Assembly (NCBI RefSeq): GCF_051014685.1
Contig: NW_027478594.1
Span: 496,001-560,000 of the forward strand
DNA: 64,000 nt
Origin: Ptiloglossa arizonensis
Lineage: Eukaryota; Arthropoda; Insecta; Hymenoptera; Colletidae
Direction of reading: 5' to 3'
Part shown: positions 1-12,100 of the stretch, piece by piece
Layout of the letters: each line of letters begins with the position of its first letter
Numbering within the stretch: the first letter of the stretch is position 1
Program-made: the position numbers and the translations under genes
The notes under the pieces: generated by a model
Told to the model about the DNA's origin: nothing
Databases searched by the model: none
What the model saw: only the letters and a program-made list of their open reading frames with translations

Positions 1-3000
1 CGTTTCTCCGTTTATTTCTTCATTTCTCCATTTATTTCTCCGTTTCTCCGTTTCTTTCTTCGTTTCTCCGTTTCTTTGTTCGTGTCTCCATTTCTTTCTT
101 AGTTTCTCCGTTTCTTTCTTCGTTTCTCCGTTTCTTTCTGAGTTTCTCCTTTTCTTTCTTCGTTTCTCCGTTTCTTTCTGCGTTTCTCCTTTTCTTTGTT
201 TGTTTCTCCGTTTATTTGTTCGTTTCTCCGTTTCTTTCTTCGTTTCTTCGTTTCTTTCTTCGTTACTCCGTTTCTTTCTTCGTTTCTCCGTGTCTTTCTT
301 CGTTTCACCGTTTCTTTCTCCGTTTCTCGGTTTATTTCTTCGTTTCTCCATTTATGTCTCCGTTTCTCCGTTTCTTTCTTCGTTTCTCCGTTTCTTTCTT
401 CGTTTCTCCGTTTCTTTCTTCGTTTCTCCGTTTATTTCTTCGTTTCCCCATTTATTTCTCCGTATCTCCGTTTCTTTCTCCGTTTCTCCGTTTCTTTGTT
501 CGTTTCTCCGTTTCTTTGTTCGTTTCTCCCATTCTTTCTTCGTTTCTCCGTTTCTTTGTTCGTTTCACCGTTTCTTTCTCCGTTTCTCGGTTTATTTCTT
601 CGTTTCTCCTTTTATTTCTCCGATTCTCCGTTTCTTTCTTCGTTTCTTCGTATCTTTCTTCGTTACTCCGTTTCTTTCTTCGTTTCTCCGTTTCTCTCTC
701 CGTTTCTCGGTTTATTTCTTCGTTTCTCCATTTATTTCTCCGTTTCTCCGTTTCTTTCTTCGTTTCTCCGTTTCTTTGTTCGTGTCTCCATTTCTTTCTT
801 AGTTTCTCCGTTTCTTTCTTCGTATCTCCGTTTCTTTCTTCGTTTCTCCGTTTATTTCTTCGTTTCTCCATTTATTTCTCTGTTTCTGTCTTCGTTTCTC
901 CGTTTCATTCTTCGTTTCTCCGTTTCTTTCTTCGTTTCTCCGTTTCATGCTTCGTTTCTCCGTTTCTTTCTTCGTTTCTCCGTTTCTTTCTGCGTTTCTC
1001 CTTTTCTTTGTTTGTTTCTCCGTTTCTTTGTTCGTTTCTCCGTTTCTTTCTTCGTTTCTTCGTTTCTTTCTTCGTTACCCCGTTTCTTTCTTCGTTTCTC
1101 CGTGTCTTTCTTCGTTTCACCGTTTCTTTCTTCGTTTCTCCGTTTATTTCTTCGTTTCTCCATTTATTTCTCCGTTTCTCCGTTTTTATCTTCGTTTCTC
1201 CGTTCCTTTCTTCGTATCTCCGTTTCTTTCTTCGTTTCTCCGTTTCTCCATTTATTTCTCTGTTTCTGTCTTCGTTTCTCCGTTTCATTCTTCGTTTCTC
1301 CGTTTCTTTCTTCGTTTCTCCGTTTCTTTCTGCGTTTCTCCTTTTCTTTGTTTGTTTCTCCGTTTCTTTGTTCGTTTCTCCGTTTCTTTCCTCGTTTCTT
1401 CGTTTCTTTCTTCGTTACTCCGTTTCTTTCTTCGTTTCTCCGTGTCTTTCTTCGTTTCACCGTTTCTTTCTTCGTTTCTCCGTTTATTTCTTCGTTTCTG
1501 CATTTATTTCTCCGTTTCTCCGTTTCTTTCTTCGTTTCTCCGTTTCTTTCTCCGTTTCTCGGTTTACTTCTTCGTTTCTCCATTTATTTCTCCGTTTCTC
1601 CGTTTCTTTGTTCGTTTCACCGTTTCTTTCTCCGTTTCTCCGCTTCTCCGTTTCTCCGTTTCCCCGTTTCTCCGTTTCTCCGTTTCTCCGTTTCTCGTTT
1701 TCTCTGTTTCTCCGTTTCTCCGTTTCTCGGTTTCTCGGTTTATCCGTTTCTCCGTTTCTCCATATCTCCGTTTCTCCGTTTCTCGGTTTCTCCGTTTCTC
1801 CGTTTCTCCGTTTCTCCGTTTCTCGGTTTCTCCGTTCCAAGGTTTCTCCGTTTCTCCCTTTCTCGGTTTTTCCGTTTCTCCGTTTCTCCGTTTCTCCGTT
1901 TCTCCGTTTTTCCGTTTCTCCGTTTCTCCGTTTCTCCGTTTCTCCGTTTCTCGTTTTCTCTGTTTCTCCGTTTCTCCGTTTCTCGGTTTCTCGGTTTATC
2001 CGTTTCTCCGTTTCTCCATATCTCCGTTTCTCCGTTTCTCGGTTTCTCCGTTTCTCCGTTTCTCCGTTTCTCCGTTTCTCCGTTTCTCGGTTTCTCCGTT
2101 CCAAGGTTTCTCCGTTTCTCCGTTTCTCCCTTTCTCGGTTTTTCCGTTTCTCCGTTTCTCCGTTTCTCTGTTTCTCCGTTTCTCCGCTTCTCCGTTTCTC
2201 CGTTTCTCCGTTTCTCCGTTTCTCCGTTTCTCCGTTTCTCCGTTTCTCCGTTTCTCCGTTTTTCGGTTTCTCCGTTTCTCCGTTTCTCCGTTTCTCCGTT
2301 TCTCGGTTTCTCCGTTCCAAGTTTTCTCCGTTTCTCCCTTTCTCGGTTTTTCCGTTTCTCCGTTTCTCCGTTTCTCCGTTTCTCCGTTTCTCCGTTTCTC
2401 CGTTTCTCCGTTTCTCCGTTTCTCCGTTTCTCGTTTTCTCTGTTTCTCCGTTTCTCCGTTTCTCGGTATCTCGGTTTATCCGTTTCTCCGTTTCTCCATA
2501 TCTCCGTTTCTCCTTTTCTCGGTTTCTCCGTTTCTCCGTTTCTCCGTTTCTCCGTTTCTCCGTTTCTCGGTTTCTCCGTTCCAAGGTTTCTCCGTTTCTC
2601 CTTTTCTCGGTTTTTCCGTTTCTCCGTTTCTCCGTTTCTCTGTTTCTCCGTTTCTCCGTTTATCCGCTTCTCCGTTTCTCCGTTTCTCCGCTTCTCCATT
2701 TCTCCGTTTCTCCGTTTTTCCGTTTCTCCGTTTCTCCGTTTCTCCGTTTCTCCGTTTCTCCGTTTCTCGGTTTCCCCGTTTCTCCGTTTCTCGGTTTTTC
2801 CATTTCTCCGTTTCTCCGTTTCACCGTTTTTTGTTCGTTTCTCCATTTATTTCTCCGATTCTCCGTTTCATTCTTCGTTTCTCCGTTTCTTTCTTCGTTT
2901 CTTCGTTTCTTTCTTTCTTTCTCCGTTTCTCTCATCGTTTCTCCGTCTATTTCTCCGATTCTCCGTTTCTTTCTTCGTTTCTCCGTTTATTTGATCGTTT

Positions 3001-6000
3001 CTCCGTTTTTTTCTGTGTTTCTCCGTTTCTTTCTTCGTTTGTCCGTTTCTTTGTTCGTTTGTGTGTTTGTTTCTCCGATTCTCCATTTATTTCTCCGTTT
3101 CTTTGCTCGTTTCTCCGTTTCTTTGTTCGTTTCTCCGCTCCTTTCTTCGTTTCTCCGTTTATTTCTTCATTTCTCCAGTTATTTCTCCGTTTCTCCGTTT
3201 CTTTCTTCGTTTCTCTGTTTCTTTGTTCGTGTCTCCATTTCTTTCTTAGTATCTCCGTTTCTTTATTCATTTCTCCGTTTCTTTCTTCGTTTCTCCGTTC
3301 CTTTCTTGGTTTCTCCGTTTATTTCTTCGTTTCTCCATTTACTTCCCCGTTTCTCCGTTTCTTTCTTCGTTTCACCGTTTCTTTGTTCGTTTCTCCATTG
3401 TTTGGTCGTTTCTCCGTTTCATTGTTCGTTTCTCCGTTTCTTTGTTCGATTCTCCGTTTCTTTGTTCGTTTCTCTATTTCTTTGTTCGTTTCTCCGTTTC
3501 TTTGTTCGTTTCTCCGTTTCTTTCTTCGTTTCTCCGTTTCTTTCTTTGTTTCTCCGGTTCTTTCTTCGTTTCTCCGTTTATTTCTTCGTTTCTCCATTTA
3601 TTTCTAAGTTTCTCCGTTTCTTTCTTCGTTTCTCCGTTTCTTTCTTCGTTTCTCCGTTTCTTTCATCGTCTCTTCGTTTCTCCGTTTCTTTCTTCGTTTC
3701 TCCGTTTATATCTTCATTTCTCCATTTATTTCTCTGTTTCTGTCTTCGTTTCTCCGTTTCTTTCTTCGTTTCTCCGTTTCTTTGTCCGTTTCTCCGTTTC
3801 TTTGTTCGTTTCTCCGTTTCTTTGTTCGTTTCACAGTTTCTTTCCTCGTTTCTCCGTTTCATTCTTCGTTTCTGCGTTTCGTTGTTCGTTTCTCGGTTTC
3901 TTTCTTCGTTTCTCCGTTTCTTTCTCCGTTTCTCGGTTTATTTCTTCGTTTCTCCATTTATTTCTCCGTTTCTCCGTTTCTTTCTTCGTTTCTCCGTTTC
4001 ATCGATCGTTTCTCCGTTTCTTTCTTCGTATCTCCGTTTCTTTCTTCGTTTCTCCGTTTCTTTCTTCGTTTCTCCGTGTCTTTCTGAGTTTCTCCTTTTC
4101 TTTCTTCGTTTCTCTGTTTCTTTCTGCGTTTCTCCTTTTCTTTGTTTGTTTCTCCGTTTATTTGTTCGTTTCTCCGTTTCTTTCTTCGTTTCTTTCTTCG
4201 TTACTCCGTTTCTTTCTTCGTTTCTCCGTGTCTTTCTTCGTTTCACCGTTTCTTTCTTCGTTTCTCCGTTTATTTCTTCGTTTCTCCATTTATTTCTCCG
4301 TTTCTCCGTTTCTTTCTTCGTTTATCCGTTTCTTTCTTCGTTTCTTTCTTCGTTTCTCCGTTTCTTTCTTCGATTCTCCTTTTCTGTCTTCGTTTCTCCG
4401 TTTCTTTGTTCGTTTCTCCGTTTATTTCTTCATTTCTCCATTTATTTCTCCGTTTCTCCGTTTCTTTCTTCGTTTCTCCGTTTCTTTGTTCGTGTCTCCA
4501 TTTCTTTCTTAGTTTCTCCGTTTCTTTCTTCGTTTCTCCGTTTCTTTCTTCGTTTCTCAGTTTCTTTCTTCGTTTCTCCGTTTCTTTGTTCGTTTCTCCG
4601 TTTCTTTCTTCGTTTCTCCGTTTCTATCTTCGTTTCTCCGTTTCATTTTTCGTTTCTGCGTTTCTTTGTTCGTTTCTCTGTTCCTTTCTTCGTTTCTCCG
4701 TTTCTTTCTTCGTTTCTCCGTTTATTTCTTCGTTTTCTTCATTTATTTCTCCGTTTCTCCGTTTCTTTCTTTGTTTCTCCGTTTCTTTGTTCGTTTCTCC
4801 GTTTCTTTGTTCGTTTCTCCCATTCTTTCTTCGTTTCTCCGTTTCTTTGTTCGTTTCACCGATTCTTTCTCCGTTTCTCGGTTTATTTCTTCGTTTCTCC
4901 TTTTATTTCTCCGATTCTCCGTTTCTTTCTTCGTTTCTTCGTATCTTTCTTCGTTTCTCCGTTTCTTTCTTCGTTTCTTCGTTTCTTTCTTCGTTACTCC
5001 GTTTCTTTCTTCGTTTCTCCGTTTCCTTCTCCGTTTCTCGGTTTATGTCTTCGTTTCTCCATTTATTTCTCCGTTTCTCCGTTTCTTTCTTCGTTTCTCC
5101 GTTTATTTCTTCGTTTCTCCATTTATTTCTCCGTATCTCCGTTTCTTTCTCCGTTTCTCCGTTTCTTTCTTCGTTTCTCCGTTTCTTTCTCCGTTTCTCG
5201 GTTTATTTCTTTGTTTCTCCATTTATTTCTCCGTTTCTCCGTTTCTTTCTTCGTTTCTCCGTTTCTTTCTTCGTTTCTCCGTTTATTTCTTCGTTTCTCC
5301 ATTTATTTCTCCGTATCTCCGTTTCATTCTTCGTTTCTCCGTTTATTTCTTCGTTTCTCCATTTATTTCTCCGTATCTCCGTTTCTTTCTCCGTTTCTCC
5401 GTTTCTTTCTTCGTTTCTCCGTTTCTTTGTTCGTGTCTCCATTTCTTTCTTAGTTTCTCCGTTTCTTTCTTCGTTTCTCCGTTTCTTTCTTCGTTTCTCC
5501 GTTTCTTTCTTCGTATCTCCGTTTCTTTGTTCGTTTCTCCGTTTCTTTCTCCGTTTCTCCGTTTCTCCGTTTCTCCGTTTCTCGGTTTCTCCGTTTTTCC
5601 GTTTCTCCGTTTCTCGGTTTCTCCGTTTCTTTCGTCGTTTCTCCGTGTATTTCTTCGTTTCTCCATTTATTTCTTCGTTTCTCCGTTTCTTTGTTCGTTT
5701 CTCCGTTTCTTTGTTCGTTTCTCTGTTTCTTTGTTCGTTTCTCCGTTTCTTTGTTCGTTTCTCCGTTTCTTTCTTCGTTTCTTCGTTTCTTTCTTTGTTT
5801 CTCGGTTTCTTTCATCGTTTCTCCGTTTCTTTGTTCGTTTCTCCGTTCCTTTCTTCGTTTCTCTGTTTGTTTCTTCGTTTCTCCATTTATTTATCCGTTT
5901 CTCCGTTTCTTTGTCCGTTTCTCCGTTTCTCCGTTTCTTTGTCCGATTCTCCGTTCCTTTCTTCGTTTCTCCATTTCTTTCTTCGTTTCTACGTTTGTTT

Positions 6001-6915
6001 CTTCGTTTCTCCGTTTCTTTCATCGTTTCTCCGTTTCTTTGTTCGTTTCTCCGTTCCTTTCTTCGTTTCTCCGTTTATTTCTTAGTTTCTCCATTTATTT
6101 CTCCGTTACTCCGTTTCTTTCTTCGTTCCTCCCTTTCTTTGTTCGTTTCTCCGTTTCTTTGTTCGTTTCTCCGTTTCTTTCTCCGTTTCTCCGTTTCTTT
6201 CTTCGTTTGTCCGTTTCTTTCTTGTTTTCTCCGTTTCTTTCTTCGTTTCTCCGTTTCCTTCTTCGTTTGTCCATTTATTTCTCCGTTTCTCCGTTTCTTT
6301 CTTCGTTTCTCCGTTTCTTTCTCCGTTTCTCGGTTTATTTCTTCGTTTCTCCATTTATTTCTCCGATTCTCCGTTTCTTTCTTCGTTTCTCCGTTTCATC
6401 CTTCGTTTCTCCGTTACTTTCTCCGTTTCTCGGTTTATTTCTTCGTTTCTCCATTTATTTCTCCGATTCTCCGTTTCTTTCTTCGTTTCTTCGCTTATTT
6501 CTTCGTTACTCCGTTTCTTTCTTCGTTTCTCCGTTTCTTTGTTCGTTTCTCCGTTTCTTTGTTCGTTTCTCCGTTTCCTTGTTCGTTTCTCCGTTTCTTT
6601 CTTCGTTTCTCTGTTTCTTTGTTCGTTTCTCCGTTTCTTTCTCCGTTTCTCGGTTTATTTCTTCGTTTCTCCATTTATTTCTCCGATTCTCCGTTTCTAT
6701 CTTCGTTTCTCCGTTTCTTTCTCCGTTTCTTTGTTCGTTTCCCTATTTCTTTGTTCGTTTCTCCGCTCCTTTCTTCGTTTCTCCGTGTATTTCTTCGTTT
6801 TTCATTTTTATTTCTTTGTTCGTTTCTCCGTTCCCTTCTTCGTGTCTCCGTTTCTTTCTTCGTTGCTCCGTTTCTCCGTTTCTCCATTTCTCCGTTTTCT
6901 CGGTTTCTCCGTTTC
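1..6915 (+). repeat. Satellite block A, forward, mainly 20-bp units
   Basis: The stretch is a tandem array with consensus TTTCTCCGTTTCTTTCTTCG. The 20-mer reads as 8-mer TTTCTCCG, spacer TTTC, 8-mer variant TTTCTTCG. Frequent unit variants are TTTCTTTGTTCG, TTTATTTCTTCG and TTTATTTCTCCG. The top strand is almost all pyrimidine with a G closing each unit. The block runs off the left edge of the window and ends at the ND2 fragment at 6916. Two segments are dominated by pure 8-mers, 1630-2829 and about 5552-5628, and the last ~50 bp before the junction are also 8-mers. No stop codon arises in any frame of the consensus, so long open frames here are not evidence of coding. Confidence 0.97.
1630..2829 (+). 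repeat. 8-mer sub-array with higher-order repeats inside block A
   Basis: Here the 20-bp periodicity gives way to 8-bp units (TTTCTCCG, with variants TTTCTCGG, TTTATCCG and TTCCAAGG). Marked variants recur in the same order. The motif TTTCTCGTTTTCTCTG appears near 1691, 1947 and 2427, spacings of 256 and 480 bp, both multiples of 8. The motif CCGTTCCAAGG recurs near 1829, 2099 and 2579. This shows amplification of multi-unit blocks on top of the 8-mer. Confidence 0.85.
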
Positions 6916-7147
6916 GATTAAGTGATTATAATAGTTATAATTTCTATTATAAATCATTTGAGCTATAGTTAAATTATACACTAATACTCTAAATACATAT
7001 TTGATATATTTTTTAATCTCTTTTGCCTCCAGAAGAATATTATTTATACTATTTACTGTATATAATAATTTACACAGAATCGAAAATAAATCTAATTATT
7101 TATTGATAATAATTGTTTTTTATTCACCTATTTTACCAAAAATTTCG
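6916..7147 (+). pseudogene. ND2: ND2 5' fragment (numt), truncated
   Basis: NADH dehydrogenase subunit 2 is a mitochondrially encoded membrane subunit of complex I. This fragment closely matches the start of the ND2 region at 13702. After about 50 bp of upstream mitochondrial sequence it reads YLMYFLISFASSSMLFMLFT in the invertebrate mitochondrial code. A frame change then leads to the EMNL-type motif typical of early ND2 (here SKMNL). Similarity to the longer copies stops at about 7147, where unrelated sequence containing the 540-bp repeat begins. The left edge is the satellite junction ...CCGTTTC|GATTAAG, the same breakpoint as at 13701 and, inverted, at 9183. It cannot code for a working protein. 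Confidence 0.8.
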
Positions 7148-7165
7148 ATTCTTCATGTATTAATC

Positions 7166-7705
7166 AAATGTTAAATTGATATATCTCATAGACAATTATT
7201 ACTTTCTATGTTTTAAAACTTTAAGAAACATCGCTTTACTTTGAAGTTTGATCAAAATCAATTGCTAGAGGCGAATCAATAATTTTTAATGCATAAATAA
7301 GATGCACACTGTTCGATCAAAATAGGGCACATGCGTAAATGTTAATAACAATCGCTGAAATGAACAAACATTCACCGATACCATTCGCCCTCCAAGATTT
7401 CGCAATATCTTCATCTTTGTTTATCATAATTATTAACAACCGTCGTAGAATCATACATTAGACAATTATTAACAATGTCGTATTATACATAATGGCTTAA
7501 AATATCATTTCGTTGAAATATTCCTTGTTCGCGAAGGAATTCTTCCTTGCGATCCAACTGACATTCTCAAGGCTGCACGTATCGATTATCGATTCACAAG
7601 TATCGCGGTGATTTTTTTATCTAAAAAAGCGATTAATTGAATTTTGGCACTTTTGTGTAAAAAATACCACTTCTACGCGTATTGTGTAAATTATAAGAAT
7701 AAAAC
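7166..7705 (+). repeat. 540-bp dispersed repeat, copy 1 (tandem with copy 2)
   Basis: The copy begins AAATGTTAAATTGATATATC and ends ...GTAAATTATAAGAATAAAAC. The next copy starts immediately, with a spacing of exactly 540 bp. Markers shared with the other two copies include TTTTAAAACTTTA, GATGCACA followed by TGTTCGATCAA, CAAACATTCACCGA, TTTATCATAATTATTAACAA and ACGCGTATTGTGTAAATTAT. It has no credible open frame. The family is unknown to me; a third member interrupts trnK at 17019-17521. Confidence 0.85.
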
Positions 7706-8065
7706 AAATGTTAAATTAATGTATCTAATGAACAATTGTTACTTTCCGTGCTTTAAAACTTTACGAAACACGTTTTAAAGTGGAGTCTCGATCAAAATCA
7801 ATTTCGATAAGTTTCATAATTAATTGCAATACATAAATAAGATGCACATTGTTCGATCAATATAGGGAACATGCGTAAATTTTAATAACAATCGCTGAAA
7901 TGAACAAACATTCACTGAAACCGTTCGCCTTCTCAGACTTCGCAATATCTTGACATTTATTTATCATAATTATTAACAACCGTCGTTGGACCGTAGATTA
8001 AACAATTTTTGACAATGTTTCGGTATAAAAAGCCATCAATTTCTTGAAATATTTGGTTAGATCGA
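7706..8065 (+). repeat. 540-bp dispersed repeat, copy 2 (3' truncated)
   Basis: The copy follows copy 1 head to tail and stays in register with an offset of 540 bp (for example CGTCGT at 7441 and 7981). Alignment fades after about 8060, so the last third is missing or too diverged to recognise. Many substitutions separate it from copy 1, so the tandem duplication is not recent. Confidence 0.8.
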
Positions 8066-8453
8066 ACAAATACGATCGAAGAAGCCGTGGGATAAAATAA
8101 ATGAATATTTCTCTACATATCGGAATTATAGTTTGTATATATGCAAATATATTCTGAACCCGCAATTACAAATCCCTGTAACGTGGTATTTTCATGGGTT
8201 GCCATCTATTGGAGAAAGGGTTAAACTACACTTAAGAGGTGAAAACAACTGGCGGAGAAACGCTCAAGTTTGTCGAGGAGTTGTTCTAATTTCCACAAAT
8301 AGATGGCGCGACAAGTACAATTTACCGACATTAGAGATAAGTATTTCCATTTATATGATATTCCCTACCGTGCGATAAAACAAAAAAAATACTTTTGTAC
8401 AAACTTTTGTATGTTTCATCTTTCGAATAAATGTAAAATTAAAACTTCTACGG
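8066..8453. other. Unassigned, apparently nuclear single-copy sequence
   Basis: The sequence is neither satellite nor recognisable mitochondrial DNA and is a little richer in GC than its surroundings. It contains a perfect 10-bp inverted repeat, GCCATCTATT at 8201-8210 and AATAGATGGC at 8298-8307. Short open frames exist, such as 8133-8378, but they show no recognisable domain or start context. I see no gene. Its right edge is the end of the inverted ND2 fragment. Confidence 0.5.
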
Positions 8454-9182
8454 TAAATTTTATTCTTGAATTTATTAATGCTTCTAGGACGATTTATTTC
8501 AGTATAAAGAGTGCTATAGGTGGGAAATTTGTGTACATAATAATTATTGAGTATAAAATAATTTTTCTTCTATTAGACGTTAATATATTAAATAAGGAAC
8601 AAGAGTTAATCTTTATTATTTTAAACATAAAAATTAAAATTAAATAAATTATTGAATATAAAATGAAATATGTTAAAAATGTATTTTTGTTAATTATTAA
8701 TAAAATAACTATAAAAGATGTTTGTATAACAAATGAATATCCTATAATTATTATGATTTATTTTTTTGTTTAAGCAAATGATAGGGGCAATAATTACATT
8801 AATTAGGCAAATAAAATAAATTTCATTATTAAATTTTAATATGAGTTCTATAATAATTATAGGGATTAATTTTACTAAAGTTATTATAAAGAATAGATTA
8901 ATTCAATTTAATGAATAAATTAAAGAAATGAATCGAACATTTAAAGAGTACATCCCAATTTTTAAGATAAGTGAAAAAAAGATAATTATTATAAATAAAA
9001 AATTAGATTTATTTCCGATTCTGTGTAAATTATTATATATAGTAAATAGTACAAATAAAATTCTTCTGGAGGCTAAAAAGATTAAAAAATATATTAAATA
9101 TGTATTTAGAGTAATAGTATATAATTTAACTATAGATCAAATGAGTTATAATAGAAATTATAAATATTATAATCATTTAATC
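8454..9182 (-). pseudogene. ND2: ND2 fragment (numt), inverted copy
   Basis: Read on the minus strand this matches 13702 to about 14430 over its whole ~730 bp with scattered substitutions. It begins at the satellite junction (9182/9183) and stops inside the C-terminal part of ND2, where plus-strand TAAATTTTATTCTTG meets unrelated sequence near 8453. It carries the same internal deletion as the 13.7-kb copy, joining the early EMNL-like region directly to the middle of the protein. The two copies therefore descend from one already damaged numt. Together with the forward fragment at 6916 it brackets the 540-bp repeats in inverted orientation. Confidence 0.88.
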
Positions 9183-12100
9183 GAAACGGAGAAACGGAGA
9201 AACGGAGAAACGATGAAATGAAGGAAGAAACGGAGAAACGAAGAAAGAAACGGAGAAATGAAGAAGGAAACGAAGAAATGAAGAAAGAACCCGAGAAACG
9301 AAGAAATAAACCGAGAAACGGAGAAAGAAACGGAGAAACACAGAAACGAACAAAGAAACGTAGAAACGAAGAATGAAGCGGAGAAACGAAGAAATAAACG
9401 GAGAAAGGAAGAAAGAAACGGAGAAACAAAGAAAGAAACGGAGAAACGAACAAAGAAACGGAAAAACGAAGAAAGAGATGGAGAAACGAAGAATGAAACG
9501 GAGAAACGAAGAAAGAAACGGAGAAATAAATGGAGAAACGAAGATATAAACGGAGAAACGAAGAAAGAAACGGACAAACGAAGAAAGAAACAGAGAAACG
9601 AAGAAAGAAATGGAAAACGAAGAACGAAACGGAGAAACGAAGAAAGAAACGGAGAAATAAATGGAGAAACGAAGATATAAATGGAGAAACGAAGAAAGAA
9701 ACGGAGAAACGAAGAAAGAAACGGAGAAACGAAGAAAGAAACGGAGATACGAAGAAAGAAACGGAGAAACGAAGAAAGAAACGGAGAAACGAAGAAAGAA
9801 ACTGAGAAACGAAGAAAGAAACTGAGAAACGAAGAAAGAAACGGAGAATCGGAGAAATAAATGGAGAAGCGATGAAACAAACGGAGAAACGAACAAAGAA
9901 ACGGAGAAACGAAGAAAGAAACGGAGAAACGAAGAAAGAAACGGGGAAACGGAGAAAGAAACGGAGAAACGAAGAAAGAAACGGGGAAACGGAGAAAGAA
10001 ACAGAGAAACGAACAATGAAACGCAGAAACGAACAATGAAACGGAGTAACGAAGAAATAAACGGAGAAATGAAGAAAGAAACGGAGAAACAAAGAAAGAA
10101 ACGGAGAAACGAAGAAAGAAACGGGGAAACGAAGAAAGAAACGGGGAGACGAAGAATGAAACGGAGAAACGAAGAAAGAAAGGGAGAAATAAATGGAGAA
10201 ACGAAGAAATAAACCGAGAAACGGAAAAAGAAACGGAGAAACGAAGAAAGAAACGGAGGAACGGAGAAATAAATGGAGAAACGAAGAAATAAACCGAAAA
10301 ACGGAAAAAGAAACGGAGAAACGAAGACAGAAACGGAGGAACGGAGAAATAAATGGAGAAACGAAGAAAGAAACGGAGAAACGAAGAAAGAAACGCAGAA
10401 ACGAAGAAAGAAACGGAGAAACGAAGAAGGAAACGGAGAAACGAACAAAGAAACGGAGAAACGAAGGAAGAAACGGAGAAATAAATGGAGAAACGAAGAG
10501 ATAAACGGAGAAACGAACAAGGAAACGGAGAAACGAAGAAAGAAACGGAGAAACGAAGAAAGAAACGGAGAAACGAAGAACGAAACGGAGAAACGAAGAA
10601 AGAAACGGAGATACGAACAAAGAAACGGAGAAACGAACAAAGAAACGGAGAAACGAAGGAAGAAACGGAGGAACGGAGAAATAAATGGAGAAACGAAGAA
10701 ATAAACGGAGAAACGAAGAAATAAACGGAGAAACGAAGAAAGAAACGGAGAAACGATGAAGGAAACGGAGAAACGAAGAAAGAAACGGAGGAACGAAGAA
10801 AGAAACGGAGAAACGAAGAAGGAAACGGAGAAACGAACAAAGAAACGGAGTAACGAAGAAATAAACGGAGAAATGAAGAAAGAAACGGAGAAACAAAGAA
10901 AGAAACGGAGAAACGAAGAAAGAAACGGAGAAACGAAGAAAGAAACGGGGAAACGAAGAATGAAACGGAGAAACGAAGAAAGAAAGGGAGAAATAAATGG
11001 AGAAACGAAGAAATAAACCGAAAAACGGAAAAAGAAACGGAGAAACGAAGAAAGAAACGGAGGAACGGAGAAATAAATGGAGAAACGAACAAGGAAACGG
11101 AGAAGCGAAGAAAGAAACGGAGAAACGAAGAAAGAAACGGAGAAGCGAACAAAGAAACGGAGAAACGAAGGAAGAAACGAAGGAACGGAGAAATAAATGG
11201 AGAAACGAAGAAATAAACGGAGAAACGAAGAAATAAACGGAGAAACGAAGAAAGAAACGGAGAAACGATGAAGGAAACGGAGAAACGAAGAAAGAAACGG
11301 AGAAACGAAGAAAGAAACGGAGAAACGGACAAATAATCGGAGAAACGAAGAAAGAAACGGAGAAACGAAGAAAGAAACGCAGAAACGAAGAAAGAAACGG
11401 AGAAACGAAGAAGGAAACGGAGAAATGAACAAAGAAACGGAGAAACGAAGGAAGAAACGGAGAAATAAATGGAGAAACGAAGAGATAAACGGGGAAACGA
11501 ACAAGGAAACGGAGAAACGAAGAAAGAAACGGAGAAACGAAGAAAGAAACGGAGAAACAAAGAACGAAACGGAGAAACGAAGAAAGAAACGGAGATACGA
11601 ACAAAGAGACAGAGAAACGAACAAAGAAACGGAGAAACGAAGGAAGAAACGGAGGAACGGAGAAATAAATGGAGAAACGAAGAAATAAACGGAGAAACGA
11701 AGAAAGAAACGGAGAAACGAAGAAAGAAACGCAGAAACGAAGAAAGAAACGGAGAAACGAAGAAGGAATCGGAGAAACGAACAAAGAAACGGAGAAACGA
11801 AGGAAGAAACGGAGAAATAAATGGAGAAACGAAGAGATAAACGGAGAAACGAACAAGGAAACGGAGAAACGAAGAAAGAAACGGAGAAACGAAGAAAGAA
11901 ACGGAGAAACGAAGAACGAAACGGAGAAACGAAGAAAGAAACGGAGATACGAACAAAGAGACAGAGAAACGAACAAAGAAACGGAGAAACGAAGGAAGAA
12001 ACGGAGGAACGGAGAAATAAATGGAGAAACGAAGAAATAAACGGAGAAACGAAGAAAGAAACGGAGAAACGAAGAAAGAAACGGAGAAACGAAGAAAGAA

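Noticed and set aside
1..6915. CRISPR-like or silk/antifreeze-like periodic array
   Set aside because: There are no unique spacers between repeats and no cas genes. The 20-bp period is part of a simple satellite, and the setting is animal nuclear DNA.
8133..8378. Possible 81-codon gene
   Set aside because: No recognisable domain, homologue or start context, and it spans unassigned sequence between repeats. It is treated as chance.
7148..8453. Protein-coding transposon in the AT-rich island
   Set aside because: No transposase or reverse transcriptase motif is visible in any frame; only a non-coding repeat and unassigned sequence are seen.
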